DNA of 64,000 nt from Acidimicrobiales bacterium (GTDB lineage Bacteria > Actinomycetota > Acidimicrobiia > Acidimicrobiales > SZUA-35). A program made the translations under genes and the position numbers. How positions within the stretch are numbered: the stretch's first letter is position 1; each line of letters begins with the position of its first letter. Positions 1 to 12,500 of this stretch are shown piece after piece. The stretch is taken from contig JAHDDW010000001.1 in the NCBI GenBank assembly GCA_020629155.1, positions 499,778 to 563,777 of the forward strand, written 5' to 3'. Under the pieces are notes generated by a model, which worked only from the letters and a program-made list of their open reading frames with translations, did not search any database and had not been told where the DNA came from.

Positions 1-389
1 TCACTTTGCGGATGTTCCAAGGAATAAAAAGCGCCCGTCAATACTATTTTCAAATCTTCGTTTCCGTTAAATAGCATATCAATTACAGCAGCCGAGTAAG
101 CAAGCGTATCAGTGCCATGAGTAATGACAATTGACTTATGCCCATTGTCAACGAGCGCTTTAACACTTTCGGCAAGACGAACCCAATGATTTGGCGACAT
201 ATCTTCAGAAATCATTGAGAACGGCTGCTCAGCATGCAAAATGTAATTACGCCGACTACAAAAAGCACTTGCCGTGTCTAGCAAAATATTCTCGTCTTTG
301 GGCACGTCTAACTGCCCATCACGATCCTCAGCTCCGATTGTTCCGCCTGTAAAAATAACTGCTACATTTTTTGCAGCCTGATGCCCCAT
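1..389 (-). CDS. L-asparaginase, type I-like (3' end outside window)
   Basis: Hydrolyses L-asparagine to aspartate and ammonia. The 129 visible N-terminal residues carry both asparaginase threonine motifs: TGGTIG near residue 14 and THGTDTLAY near residue 90, each holding one catalytic threonine. Absence of a signal peptide suggests a cytoplasmic enzyme. The start is the ATG at 389; the C-terminal two thirds lie beyond the left edge. It is divergent from the HIT gene, with about 120 bp between. Glutaminase-asparaginase specificity cannot be told from this fragment. Confidence 0.85.
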   Translation of the reverse strand, partial: MGHQAAKNVAVIFTGGTIGAEDRDGQLDVPKDENILLDTASAFCSRRNYILHAEQPFSMISEDMSPNHWVRLAESVKALVDNGHKSIVITHGTDTLAYSAAVIDMLFNGNEDLKIVLTGAFYSLEHPQS

Positions 390-506
390 TGCAATACCTC
401 ATTTTAAAATACCGATGCACTATTCTAGAACATCGACAACCAGAAGCAGACATTAAACCACCTTAACCATTAGAAGAAAGTGTTTAAAACCACTAGAGTT
501 GCAGGT

Positions 507-836
507 ATGGAGAAAACAATTTTTGCAAAAATACTCGACGGCGAAATCCCAACTGAGATTCTCTATCAAAACGAACGCACAATAGTTATTGACGATATTC
601 ATCCCCAGGCTTCTATACATTGCCTTGTTATTACCAAAACACCGTACAAAGATATCAGCGAGATGGACCCCGAAGATTTCTTCTACGTACATGATGCTAT
701 AAAAAAGATCGCTGCCCTCAAAGCCATAGAGGACTATCGTGTTGTAACAAACAAAGGTCCAGCCGCAGGACAAACAGTCTTCCATTTACACTTTCATGTT
801 CTTGGCGGCTCAGAACTCGGTGACATCAACAGCTGA
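507..836 (+). CDS. HIT family nucleotide-binding hydrolase
   Basis: A 109-residue histidine-triad protein of the Hint/protein kinase C inhibitor type, which hydrolyses purine nucleoside phosphoramidates or related AMP conjugates. The C-terminal triad reads FHLHFHV (His-x-His-x-His), and the N-terminal FAKILDGEIP segment is typical, although the family's FCKI cysteine is alanine here. A GTG at 480 is possible, but the family normally begins a few residues before the F-K-I segment, so the ATG at 507 is preferred. The exact substrate is unknown. Confidence 0.85.
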   Translation: MEKTIFAKILDGEIPTEILYQNERTIVIDDIHPQASIHCLVITKTPYKDISEMDPEDFFYVHDAIKKIAALKAIEDYRVVTNKGPAAGQTVFHLHFHVLGGSELGDINS

Positions 837-956
837 CTGCTTTAAGTAAGCCTTCTAAACAATTTTGTGCTAATACTATCGACGAAATAGCTACCCAAGA
901 GAAGAAATTTTCCTTCTCGATTTGACGCAAAGGTAAATTCACCCTACATTACAGCT

Positions 957-1127
957 ATGAAACGCAGCATACAGCATTTAGCTGATAGCGTGGCGGCGTT
1001 AGATAGCACAACTCAAGAGGCAACTATTCAAAGCAGCAGCCCAGTTCTGCCTGCACGGAAAAATCCTTTCCATAGGCAGATCGTTCGCGAGGTAGAACGA
1101 CAGAAACGAGCCCGTTTCGGCGAATAA
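957..1127 (+). CDS. small hypothetical protein, 56 residues
   Basis: A short open frame starting MKRSIQHLAD and ending in a basic tail (RQKRARFGE). It lies in the gap between the HIT gene and the convergent methyltransferase gene. Its composition (heptad-like N-terminus, Arg/Lys-rich C-terminus) is protein-like. No clear Shine-Dalgarno precedes the ATG and I recognise no family. It could be a spurious frame. Confidence 0.35.
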   Translation: MKRSIQHLADSVAALDSTTQEATIQSSSPVLPARKNPFHRQIVREVERQKRARFGE

Positions 1128-1136
1128 AAACATGTA

Positions 1137-2177
1137 TTAACGCCGTTGTGCAACAACGGTAGTTTCACTGCGGTTATGAAAAAGTTGCCTGTGGAACACC
1201 ACGTTGAATTTTGTCTGCAACTGCTCTAGTGAATCCGCAAGTGACAAGCCAGCTTCGCCTATTTTTAGCGTGAGAATCACGTACCCAGCCGGTTTGAGAA
1301 AATCGGCGGCTTCTACCACTAGCTGAACTGAATCTTGCGGGTCCATACGCATATCGTTGACGATAAGGTCAAACGGCGATGTTTCTTTCTGGGCTTGTGT
1401 AGCCTTCATTGCGAAAAAGTCTTCGGCAGTCATTCGATAATACGCCACATGCCGATCGGCTTCGATTTGTGGGTCAAGCAAACCTGGATCGACTGCGTTG
1501 ACGGCGAAACCTTTTGAGCGCAAGATCCTCGTCCACCCTCCAGGGCTAGCACCTAGATCAACTGCCGTTGACTGCTCGCTTGCAGACGTAAAAACAGCTG
1601 GATAACAGTTAGCTAGCTCTTCAAGCTTAAACTCAGACCGACTAATCTGCTCTTTGCGTTTTGCTAAACGTATCCGCCCTGCAGGCCAATCAGAAAGCGC
1701 TTCAACGCTTGGCGTCACACAAATATAGGTACTATCTTCTGCTAAACAAACCCCCAAAGTCTGTTCGGCTTTCGATCGGACAAATCGTGTTTCTGGAAAT
1801 TTCTCAATCAGCAATTTGAAGGTTTCCGCTCGAACATGCTCAGCTTTTTCAGCAACATGTTCACTAGCTTTCCACGCCTGCAAGCTGTATCGTTCAACTT
1901 TTGGGTCGATGCATTCGGCTAGTGCGTTCGCTAGTTCTGTTTCATCAGAACTAGCAACTGCTATCACCGGCCGAGCCAGATGACGCACATAGGGCACCTG
2001 ACTGGAACAGAGTTTGCTGAAAGCTGAGAAATCTGGAACTTGAGTTACAAGTACTGTTTCAGGGCCAACCACGTCAATAAAGCTGGCTGGTAGAAGTTCT
2101 TGCAACGCACTTATTGCTGTGTCTAGGAAAGGTTCCGCTACGGTTGCCAGCGCGGTTTCAGGTAAAGAATTAGTCAC
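1137..2177 (-). CDS. RlmM/FtsJ-like SAM-dependent rRNA 2'-O-methyltransferase
   Basis: A 346-residue protein whose C-terminal half is an RrmJ/FtsJ-type methyltransferase. The SAM loop reads DLGASPGGWT (around residue 208), followed by an acidic strand end (AVDPG), a VNDMRMDP strand and a catalytic-type lysine in LTLKIGE. The N-terminal half, with no obvious motif, matches the layout of RlmM (YgdE, about 366 residues), which 2'-O-methylates a cytidine in 23S rRNA. The start is a GTG preceded by AAGG. The exact target nucleotide is inferred. It is convergent with the small gene at 957. Confidence 0.75.
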   Translation of the reverse strand: MTNSLPETALATVAEPFLDTAISALQELLPASFIDVVGPETVLVTQVPDFSAFSKLCSSQVPYVRHLARPVIAVASSDETELANALAECIDPKVERYSLQAWKASEHVAEKAEHVRAETFKLLIEKFPETRFVRSKAEQTLGVCLAEDSTYICVTPSVEALSDWPAGRIRLAKRKEQISRSEFKLEELANCYPAVFTSASEQSTAVDLGASPGGWTRILRSKGFAVNAVDPGLLDPQIEADRHVAYYRMTAEDFFAMKATQAQKETSPFDLIVNDMRMDPQDSVQLVVEAADFLKPAGYVILTLKIGEAGLSLADSLEQLQTKFNVVFHRQLFHNRSETTVVAQRR

Positions 2178-2323
2178 TGCCTTAACCGTATCTCCAAGAT
2201 CATGCCTTTCTTTACATCGCTCCTCATTATCCGACGCTATAACTGCGTTTATAGTGGCCAGCTACTACGAATAGATTCTTGTAGATCTTACTAACTGATC
2301 AGAACATCCGATAGTGTAAGATT

Positions 2324-3484
2324 GTGGATCTGAAACAACCTTCGCTGTATCGATTAGGCATTGTGGGCGCTGGCCAAATCGCCAGGATGACTCATCAAGC
2401 TGCCCTCAAACTTGGAATCACTCCACGTCTTTTAGCAGAACATAAACATGATGTTGCTGCTCAAGTTGCTCCAGATGCGCGTTTTGGTCATCCTGACGCT
2501 CTTTCAGTTTTTGCTGAAATGTGTGATGTCGTCACCTTTGAACATGAGCGCGTCGACCTTGGGTTACTTAAACTACTTGAAGAAAGTGGCACACATATTC
2601 GCCCTGGCACAAAAACAATTACCCCCGCTTTTGACAAACTTCACCAGCGAATGCTGCTTTCAAAAAAAGGGTTCGTTGTTCCTGGTTTCGCTGAGCTGCG
2701 CGGCCCTGACGACCTTCTAGATTTTTCTCAAAAATATTCGTACCCGCTTGTTATTAAATCAATCAAAGCCGCATTGCCTGGCCAAAGCGGTGTGTGGATC
2801 GTCCAAGACCAAAACGAAGCGATGCGAGTGATCTCTGAGCATAGCGCAACGCCGTTGATGATTGAAGAGTTTAAGCCGCTACTAGGCGAACTTGTCGCTA
2901 TTGTTGCTCGCCGCCCTGGCGGCAACAAACGGCTTTATCCTCTCGCTGAGGTATTCAACAGAGATGGCCGCTGCCGAGAGGTCCACGCACCAGCGACCGT
3001 TGGGGCTAATATTGCTGCTGAAGCAAGAGAACTTGCAATGGCCATAGCCGATGAAATCGAAGCTGTTGGTGTGCTTGCTGTCGAGCTATTGCTTACCTCA
3101 AATGGGCTTGTTGTTAACGAGTTAGCCGCCAGACCACACAACGCAGGCCACCTTTCACTTGAAGGCTGCCCAACGTCACAGTTTGAAAACCATATTCGCG
3201 CGATCCTTGATTTGCCACTTGGAGCGACATGGTTGCGGTCGAAAGCCGCAGTTACGGTTAACGTCATCGGCGAACGTGATGGGGTCGACCCCATAGATAA
3301 CTTGGCTGATGCACTTGCTGTCGAAGGTGCGCACGTGCACTTGTACGGCAAAATACCTGCACCTGACAGCAAACTCGGCCATGTGACTGCCCTAGGCGAC
3401 AATATTGAACAGGCAAGAGAAATTGCTCGCCGCGCCGAAGCTGTTCTGATGGGCCACCGCTACCTCAAAGGCGAACGAGAATAG
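2324..3484 (+). CDS. purK: 5-(carboxyamino)imidazole ribonucleotide synthase
   Basis: An ATP-grasp enzyme that carboxylates aminoimidazole ribonucleotide in purine synthesis. The N-terminal GIVGAGQIARM loop (residue 12 on), the segment after it ending in VVTFEHERV, the ATP-grasp core around VVPGFAEL, and the C-terminal NELAARPHNAGHLSLEG motif are all typical of PurK. Length 386 is normal. The start is GTG at 2324 with no strong ribosome-binding site. PurE was not seen next to it. It stands alone between the methyltransferase and the toxin genes, with its 3' end 28 bp from that of tcA. Confidence 0.93.
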   Translation: MDLKQPSLYRLGIVGAGQIARMTHQAALKLGITPRLLAEHKHDVAAQVAPDARFGHPDALSVFAEMCDVVTFEHERVDLGLLKLLEESGTHIRPGTKTITPAFDKLHQRMLLSKKGFVVPGFAELRGPDDLLDFSQKYSYPLVIKSIKAALPGQSGVWIVQDQNEAMRVISEHSATPLMIEEFKPLLGELVAIVARRPGGNKRLYPLAEVFNRDGRCREVHAPATVGANIAAEARELAMAIADEIEAVGVLAVELLLTSNGLVVNELAARPHNAGHLSLEGCPTSQFENHIRAILDLPLGATWLRSKAAVTVNVIGERDGVDPIDNLADALAVEGAHVHLYGKIPAPDSKLGHVTALGDNIEQAREIARRAEAVLMGHRYLKGERE

Positions 3485-3512
3485 CTTCAGAAATATCGGT
3501 TAGTATCTCCAT

Positions 3513-6500
3513 TTATGTGAGGCTATAGCTTACTGTTACATACATATTCTTCAACAAAGCATACTCTCCCTCAGACAGTGGCGAATCTGTAGAAGATGCG
3601 AGGCGTAGGTGAAGTTCTTCACCAAGTGAATACTCAAACCCTGTACCACCAAACTCCGCAAGACGAAGATCACCAAAAGAGTCAACCAGAGCAGATTCTC
3701 CAAGTTCAACATCACCGTCTAGCTCGCTCTTCGACAAAATTATCTTAGAGCCAGCATCAACATTTTTGGTATACACCGCTAGAGACTCAATCGTTATCGA
3801 CTGATTCTGCGCGACATATGGGAACGCTACTGCTTCTAAACGAAGCGACAATGCACGTTCTTCTTCAGAAACCGCAGGTGTCACAAACCGATGCCATTGT
3901 GTACCATAGTCTCGCTTCATATCAAGCAAGATAGACGACTGTGCAATATGCTCGTTGGCTCTCTCAACAGCGACAGCTTTATCGCCACCATCTCTTGCCG
4001 TGAAATGACAGTGCATAATGCAATCAGAAATTGTTTCATAGTCAAACTGACGCAACGCTGTTTCTTCCGTTAAAGATAACTCCCATTCGCTGACAACGCC
4101 AGCGCCTTCAAACGGCAGATAGCGTTCGTCTCTGAAATTAAACTCAAACATTCCTGCGTCATTCAAACCTGAACTTGTTGCAATGGCTTTAGTAGTCGGC
4201 TCGAAACCACTAGCAAACTCTGGAACCGTGTTATTCAACAATGTCAACGTTGCGTTCACCGTTGTATACGGACCAGCAACGCACGGTAGAGAAACCGAGA
4301 CAGATTTGATTCTTCTAAAGGTATGCCCTTGATAATCAAGATCGAAAAGACCTTCAGGCAAACTGAACGTACACGTGCCCGTTTCTCGCAGTTCAAGAAG
4401 CGCATCAGGACGCAGCGATCGTAGCGAAATATTTTTGTTCAGCTCTAAACGGCGCGTGTTTTCTTCCATATAGCGGCTTTCGAGTTGACGCAAAACAAGT
4501 TGCAACTTCTCACCAGCAAGCAGACCCATCTTATTGTTGTCCCAATACCCTGAGCTTTGCAACAAACTTGGCTTCGTTCCCAACTCATAGGTGTAGGCGC
4601 TTTCAACTTTGGCAATCATTTCATAACACAAGTCATAGCTCTGTTTATAGACAAACAAAAGCTGCTCACGCATCCAGGTATAGAGCTCATGGCCCGAAAA
4701 TTTGTTGCGTAAAAACTGTTCGACCTCCTTTGCATTCTCTATTTGTTTCTTATGATTCTCAAGCTGTTTCTCTGCAACCTGTTGACGAATCGCTGCACCT
4801 GCGATCTGTTTGTCTATCTGAACTATTTCTTTGATCGCAGACTGTGCTTGTAACGCCCATTCTTGTTCACGTCGGATGTAAGAAGCAATCGTCGCTGCTT
4901 TGCTTGCATCAGCACTTTTTACTTGACTTTCAAGCGTGAAACCTTTTGCCACTGCACCCGCGAGCCAGCTAAGTTGACGCCCACCAAATCCTGTCCCAGC
5001 GCCGACACCCAGAGGTTGAGCTTTTACATCAAACTGCGGAATCATCCCCATATAGCCTGAGTACTGTTCAGCTATATTTGACTTCACAATATTGTCTAGA
5101 GCATCTTGTGCCAGCTCAATTTGGCGTTTCTCTTGATGAATCATTTTCACACCAGAATCACCGGTGAGAACAGCCTGATTTTCAGCCGCTGACTCAATCG
5201 GATTCAACGCTGTGTCTTCAGGAACGGTCTCTGCTACATCAGGAACTGCTGGAATTGTCAGCTCGTCGATACCCAACCGCTTTGCATATGTCTGGAGACG
5301 AAGAACCATTGTTTCTCGCGACTTACGCAGACTGTCAACTGCTACTTTACTATCAAGAACCTGTTTCTCACGTATCGTTGTAACACTTTCTTGCAACGTG
5401 ATCTCTTGCGACGAACGCAAAAGGCTCAACGCTTCACCGTCTTGCTTTTCTGTCGCAGCCAGAATAGAAACCCCTAAAGACTTGACGTCGTCACACAACT
5501 CATTAGCTTTCGCAAGCAAATACCCAAACCTATACGCGGACGGCGCCCCACCTAGTTCAGAAAGAACCGTATCGATATCGACGCCTTGTGCTTGCGCATC
5601 GACAAGTAGAGCAGGATCTATAGGAGGAGCAAACAACGCGAGTCGCCGTTCGACCCCATCGATATCTTGACAATGCCGTATCTTCAATAAACGATCTTCG
5701 ATCGTATCCCAATAGGTGCGCAACTTGTCGTTTGCTGGGATACAAAAATAAAATGCTTCACCAACACCCAACAAGTTGTTACCAGCTCCGGACGTGCTGC
5801 TAGCTGTCGGACCACTCGACGGCGCTATATTCTCTAGTGCAACTAACGCGTTTCCAAAACTGTCCAACTTGTCTTGTAAGCTGTCGAACGTTTCGACCCC
5901 GATTCTGCCTCGGCTTGGAACAACCTGTGGTTTCGGACCTAAGATCTGACTGGCGATCGTATAGAGCTGTAACGCTTCATACACGTTTTCACGTGTGAAT
6001 TGTTTGAACTTAGCATCACCCCAAGCAATAAGATTCTCAACGTATTTAATAAAAACATGCTTCATATAGGCAAGGGGGCGATTGTTCGCCACCAAATGAG
6101 GGTCAAACGGATTCTCAATCCATTCAGCAATGTCTGGATTCTCCTCGCCAGGTTTCACATTGCGTCTAAACCACTCTTCGAGCTGCACAGGGGTTTCTTT
6201 TCGAAATGGTAGGACCTGCCAAACGCGAGACAACTCATTTTCGCCATCTGATTTCTCGTCAGAAGTCGGGTCAAAAATATAGTGAAACCATTTCATGGCC
6301 TCTTCGTATTTTCCGCTTTTGCTTAAGCGAGTTGCGATATACAGCGGAGCATGAAAAAATAACTCCCAGTTATACAAACTATTTGCGCCATGGGAATCGA
6401 AACAAACGTTGTTTTTATAGAACGTTCTATCAGAATATTGTTTCCCATCGCCAAGTTCAGCGGGACGAGGTGTCACCAAACCTGAATCAAAGCGAGGGCC

Positions 6501-9500
6501 ATAGGCCGCAGTAAAACCATCGCCTTGATCATCTGGCAATGTAAGGTCGCTTCGTAAAAGCTCAGCGACACCATTTTGGTTTAGCCGCTCGACATAGTCG
6601 CTTGACTTAGGGTGGTGAAAGGTATGAAACGATTTGAGATGTTCTTGTGCCAATGGGTTACGAATCCACCATGAGAACCTACCAAATGTAAGATATAAGT
6701 ATTGAACAGCTTGTTTCTGGTCAACGAAATAGGATTCTGTTTTCGACTTAAAAAAGAATGGTTCGGTAAATTCATACCTTCGTACGCGTCTACCCAAGTT
6801 CTGGTCGCTAGTGGCTAAGATTTCTACCTTCGATGTATCGCCATCGAGATATGGCGTCACTTCTTCTAGAACATCATCGAATAATCTGTCGTTAAAGTTA
6901 TTCGCGATAACTGTTCCGTATCTACGTTCCTGCCCAGCGTTCGTCGAATATACCGTTGAAAAATAAAACGTGACATTATTCCGAAACATCCGAGAGCCTG
7001 GAGATGGCGTATGGCTACTTATTGTGACCGTTAAAGATTTTCCAGCGAAAGAATGACGTGTGGTGAACTGTGGCACACGATGGCCTGGTAATTCTCCTAC
7101 CGAACTTGTTAGCTGCTTAGCCGTCCAGGCACCATCCACATATTCGCTCCAAGCTAAACGCACTTCCCAATACTCTTCAGCCTTGAGGCTATTCATAGGC
7201 CTATTAGCCATACTTTCAGTGCTCTCTGCACCTGTTTTTAGAACATCTGACTGCCGCTGCTTTTTCACAAATTCAGGCCAGAACAATAGCAAACGATTTT
7301 TCCAAACCACTGGCACGAGATGCACACCGCTGTCTTCGCCTGCCTCAACACTCGTAATCCCAGCCGATATTTTTTCCCAGGCGCTCCATTTTTTAAACTG
7401 ATTTAACGTACGGTAATAGAATGTGTAGGGTGCGCTGCTTGTTCGACCAAACACATGCAGAATATGGCCTTGCTCTACACCCGTGCCAGAGAGTAATTTC
7501 TCCTTGTACAAACCGCAGACTTCAAGTTGACTAACGGCATCAACACTCATCACATAGTTCCGCAACGCCGATTCTGTATTTCGATCAGTCACATCATTTT
7601 GTGTCAAATACGACTCTAGATCTTTAAAGAATTCGCTTTTGTTTGTACGCCATTCTGGTTCTAGCCAGTTTTCTGGGTACAAGAAGATTTTGCGGTTCGC
7701 TTCCCAAACACGATAGTTCTTAATCCACTGCCAATGACCTTTATCAATCGCATCAGGCGAAAGGCCCTCTTCTAGATTTAGAAGCACACGGTTGACATAC
7801 ATTTGAATTGCCGCACTCGCCTGCACGATACGTGATGTTTCCATGCATGATGTCATCTGCACATCGATCAATAGGTGTTCGAATAAAGCGTCTGCGTCAC
7901 GCACGCCAGCGTTTTGTATATCGTTTTGCTGCAACAGATACGCGACAAGCGCTCGTTGTTGATTCTCACGAAGTGTGTCAGAAACTTTACCTGCAACATG
8001 CAGCCATGCATCTCTGTCATGGTGCGCTTTCACTGCCTGTTTCACAACAGTTGCTTGCGTTTCTAGAGCTGCATAGTCAGCAGCTGCATCGCCAAGCTGC
8101 AAAACAGTTTCTGCAGTGACGCCTAAAGTGACCATATGTTTAGCTAGCACAGCAACTGGCAGAAGCGCAGCTTCATTTGTCAGGTCCGAGATACCAAGCG
8201 AAAAGTGCGCAAAAAGTTCTGACGTATCGCTACTAGATAGTTCGAAGAGAAGAGAGAAGGCTGTTATCGCTTCGTCAAGCGTGCTGTCCGCATCGTTTGC
8301 AATCGTAAACAGGTCAAGCAAATTTATGCCAACATCACTTACGCTATAGCGACGTAGCTGAACATAGTTTTGCAACCGTTTATAGTGTTCCCCCGACAGG
8401 GTAACGAAGGTTAGGTCAGCAAAATCTTCACTGTTCGCCAAGAAGTGCGACACTTCACCGACCTCTAGAGAGAACTCCTCGATACAGAGCAGCGCTCGTT
8501 CGTATGAAAAAACTAGCTGTTGAAAGTCTGCTACTAGCGCTGATGGCAGCTGCAAGGGCTCTTCTCTATCAACATCATCGATCGTAGTATGAAGCACTTC
8601 GATCGTTGCCTGCAGAGCTACAGCAACATTTGGCGCCAACGTTTCAAGCATTGTAGGGTTTGCCGAAAGCAGTGCTGCTACTTCGCCCATCACGATATCT
8701 TGCGTCCCTTTATTTCTACCTACCGGTTCGATGCCGCTTTGTGAGGTTTGTGTTGGAACCAACGCAGCAACAGCACGCAGAGAACTTTCAACTCTTTTCG
8801 CCGTTATTCCTGACTTTTTCTCGGCCGTAGAGGCACCTACTTCACCAGAGAAACCTTCAAGGACATACGACCATTGCGCCACCGACAGATCACTAGCTTG
8901 CAACTCTTGAACGAATACAAAGAAAGCTAACGTTTGCGCTGGATCTCTACTGACACGTCGAGGGTGAAGTTCATCGGCGAACCGGGCAAATGGGAAACCG
9001 TCGAACAGCCTGATAGCGATAATAAGTTCTGAAATCGTTAGTTCAAGAGCTCGCGCAGCACTTGTATAACAGAACACAAGACGTAAACTTTGCAGGTTGA
9101 TCTTGTCAGCAACATCAATCTCTTCAGCTTCTAAAACAATTGTAAGATCTTTTTCAGACACCGAGAAGGCAGCCGCTAGAAAAGCAAACTTCATCTTCCA
9201 AGTAGCATCTCCAAAGCTATACACTCCGAAGACATCAGCTTCAAAATCTTTGTCAACCGGCAACGATGCTTTAGTAAGAAACGTTTTTTTATAAAGCGAA
9301 TCTGGGCCTTGGGTTGGAATGTCTCCCCAAAAAACTGCGACTTCTTCAATAGACAGGGCAAGCACGTCCGCAAGTTGTAACGCTGCGGCAATATCGGCTA
9401 GAGCCTTCTGGTCAATATCTTGCGTCTTAAGCGCTTGCAATAAAATATCAGTCTCTGGAATGGTTAACCCTATTTTGTGTTGCAAACGTAAGAACCGATG

Positions 9501-12500
9501 TAGCCTGTCCCAAAGCTGATTATCTCGATGTATGGCAATATCGATGTCAGGGTTATACAACCCTTCCATGTCAGTGAGGCGGACTTTCGTTAGATCACAC
9601 GAGGCATCAGGTGAATATAGCGTCAGAATTGAGTTGAAATCCTCTAGGTTTTCACGAATCCACGCTTCTACCTCTTCTGGCAGAACTTCTGTTGCGTTAG
9701 CTTCGTTAAACTCTTCAATTATGGCCCGGATGGCAGCACTTGCTGGCGAGTTACTACCTATCTGGAGAAGGTCTTCGTAGAAGTTGCCGACAGTGAACCC
9801 TCCTGGCGTAAGTTGTGTGCCTTCCTCCTCTTCAAGGTTGAGTAGCCTCTCATAGAATTGTTCAGCATCGACACCTTTGCGTGCTATCAAACGCTGGAGA
9901 ACACCGAGCAGTGGTCGGTGAGGGTTCAAAAAACTTGTTTTAAGCAACTCGATAAGTTCAACATAAAGAATCGCAACACTATCGAGTAGTAACGGAATAT
10001 CTCTAGCAAGCACATCAAGGCCTTGACTATAATAGCGTGCCGTGGCAACCGTATCAGGCTCCCCTGCGAAATTTTCCTTCGCAAGTATCTGATAGTCAGC
10101 TTCTGAAAGTTGTAATGCTTCGGCAGTAACACTTCGCTTTATCGCAGCGTCATCTGCGTTTGCGTTGACGGCCACGAGCAATTCATGTCGTGTTAATGCC
10201 AGCTCGTGTAAATAGGCACGGAGCGAATCGAGAGGCAGATGATACGGCAACGCCGCTGGATAAATTGCTGGCCTTGCTGAGTCATTGTTGCTTAAAATCT
10301 GATAGGCGCTTGCTTGTCTGTTCTGTGGCTCAGCGCGAATCTCTTCGGCCGTTACACTTCCCGTGTTATAGCCGCTGTATTCGCTGAAAGTATCTTGATA
10401 GACAATTTTTGCTTCCATCACTTCGTTAGCAAGGTCGACATAGGGCACTAACGTATGTGTGTTCTCGCACGTTAACGGCAGGTGCACTAAATCAGGGCGT
10501 CGTTTTGTTAGCTCGTCTAGAATATTTTGTGAATCACCATCGACATCGACAATAGAACGGCGAAGAAACTGCAACAGATAAACAAAATATGACGATGGGC
10601 TTTGCACCGACCGGCAATGTTCACATTCACAAAGATTTGCGCTGCCAAACAATGTTGTATAGTCAATCCCCTGTTCGGCTAATTTTTCACTAGTTGCATC
10701 AAAAAAGATCCCTGGGTTCATGAACCCAGGGATGCTTAGATCTCCAAAGTCTCTAATGCCCAATAGCAAACTTTCGCTTTGCGCACTCTTAAACCGAGCC
10801 TGATTAGAAATTTGTAGCGCTATCGATTCACCGCCTAAGGCTTCAGCATTGGCCGCAACAAAGTTCTTTTGCGGAATGCTGCTTATCGCATAGCTGGAGA
10901 GCAAATCCTTGTCTTTAAGCACCTGAATATTGTCTGGCGATACGCTTACATACTGTAAACGTTGCAACGTTAACAGCTCAGTTTTTGTAGCTTCGTACTC
11001 ATCACCAGCGATTTCTTGCAGCTCATCATCAAAGTCATGGATCTTTGAACTGTTAAGGCTAAAGACTTTATTTTCACCGAATGATTCAGTTGATAAGAAA
11101 ACGTCTATATTGTTTGCAATCGTTGGTGTTGATAACTTTATCGAATTATTTTTAATGAGTTTAGCGACACAAAGATTTGGATACGTGTTGTTCAAGTTTG
11201 TTTTGATTGCTTGCACATACGTAGCACGTTTTTCTTTTTCGTCGACGCCTTCAATCTCTGCAGGCACACCAACCTTTTTGACAATTGACTGCCATTTCGA
11301 ATCACTAATGTTTATCAGGTCAACCGCTGACACAACTTGTTGCTTCGTTTTAAGCTCATTGATCATGGCTCCATGACCTAACGCCGCGACATCTAGCTGT
11401 TGTGTGAATGCAAGTTCATTGACTAATTCTCTGTTATCCCCAAAAGAAGGCTGTTGCTGTAGCTCTGTGAAAAACTGGGATACATCATTGCCGTTAAAAC
11501 TATGCAACGTCGCAGCGTATTCTTTCTTTTGGGTTGTGCTGAGGTTGCTGTGTTGCAGAACAGAAAGTAGCGGATTTGCTGATACGTCTACTGTTTGCAA
11601 CTCATTATCTGTTTCTGGTTCAGTACCTTTTACTACCGCATTAATTGCACCTTGTCTGATAGCTTCTAAAAAAGCGTTTAGTCTAGCGGACTTTGGTGAG
11701 ACGATAGTATTTTTTTGCACTGCTGCTTCAAGATATGCTTTAATTTCCTCTTCATCAATTTCGAAGAAAGCCTCCCACGTTATAGTGACTTGCTGACATG
11801 CTAAGCCATAAAGCAGGTCGTGAAAGTTGCTATCAAACTCGCTTTGAGAAAATTGTATTGTCTCTGCAAGTTTCTGCACCGAAACAAGCTCCATATCAAG
11901 CTCACTTGCGACAAAAGAAAGTTGCTCATTAGAACTGGCTATAACAGCTAAGCTTATTTGACTTTCTTCCATGAACTGCTCTATAGAGGTCATCACCTGT
12001 TCGTATTCACTGCGATTATCAGTTTGCGTTACGGCAATATTGATGTTGCGCACAAACCCTTCGTCTGAATAGTCTTGCACACGCACAAGTGTCGAGCGCC
12101 CAACAATTTTATTGCCAGTAACGGCGTAGACGATAACGTCAGCTTTTTTGCGTTCAGCGCGACGGTAGAACCACTCATAAAATGTTACGCTATATCGCCC
12201 TTTTGCGTCTGCTTCCGCGCTTGCCAGAAATTCAAACCCGCCGTTTTCAGCGATCTCATCCAGCGATGTTACTTCTTTATAAACGCCAGCTCCGATGACA
12301 TCGATATCGAACGCCATTAACTTTTGCTGCTTGACAGGTTCATCTTTTCTAGTGACATTGCCGCTGATATTGAACGTTAGTTCGTTGCGCAACAAATCGT
12401 TTTCCTCTAGAAGCGTAACGATAGCTGCAATCGACTTTTGGTCAAGCAATAGGCTGTCATCAGACGGTTGAGCAACTCCAAATCGCTTAAGAAGACTATC

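Noticed and set aside
5212..5670. Long opposite-strand frames inside tcA and tcBC (for example 5212-5670 and 10930-11376)
   Set aside because: They are shadows of the well-supported toxin reading frames, rich in Ser and Arg, with no domain or ribosome site.
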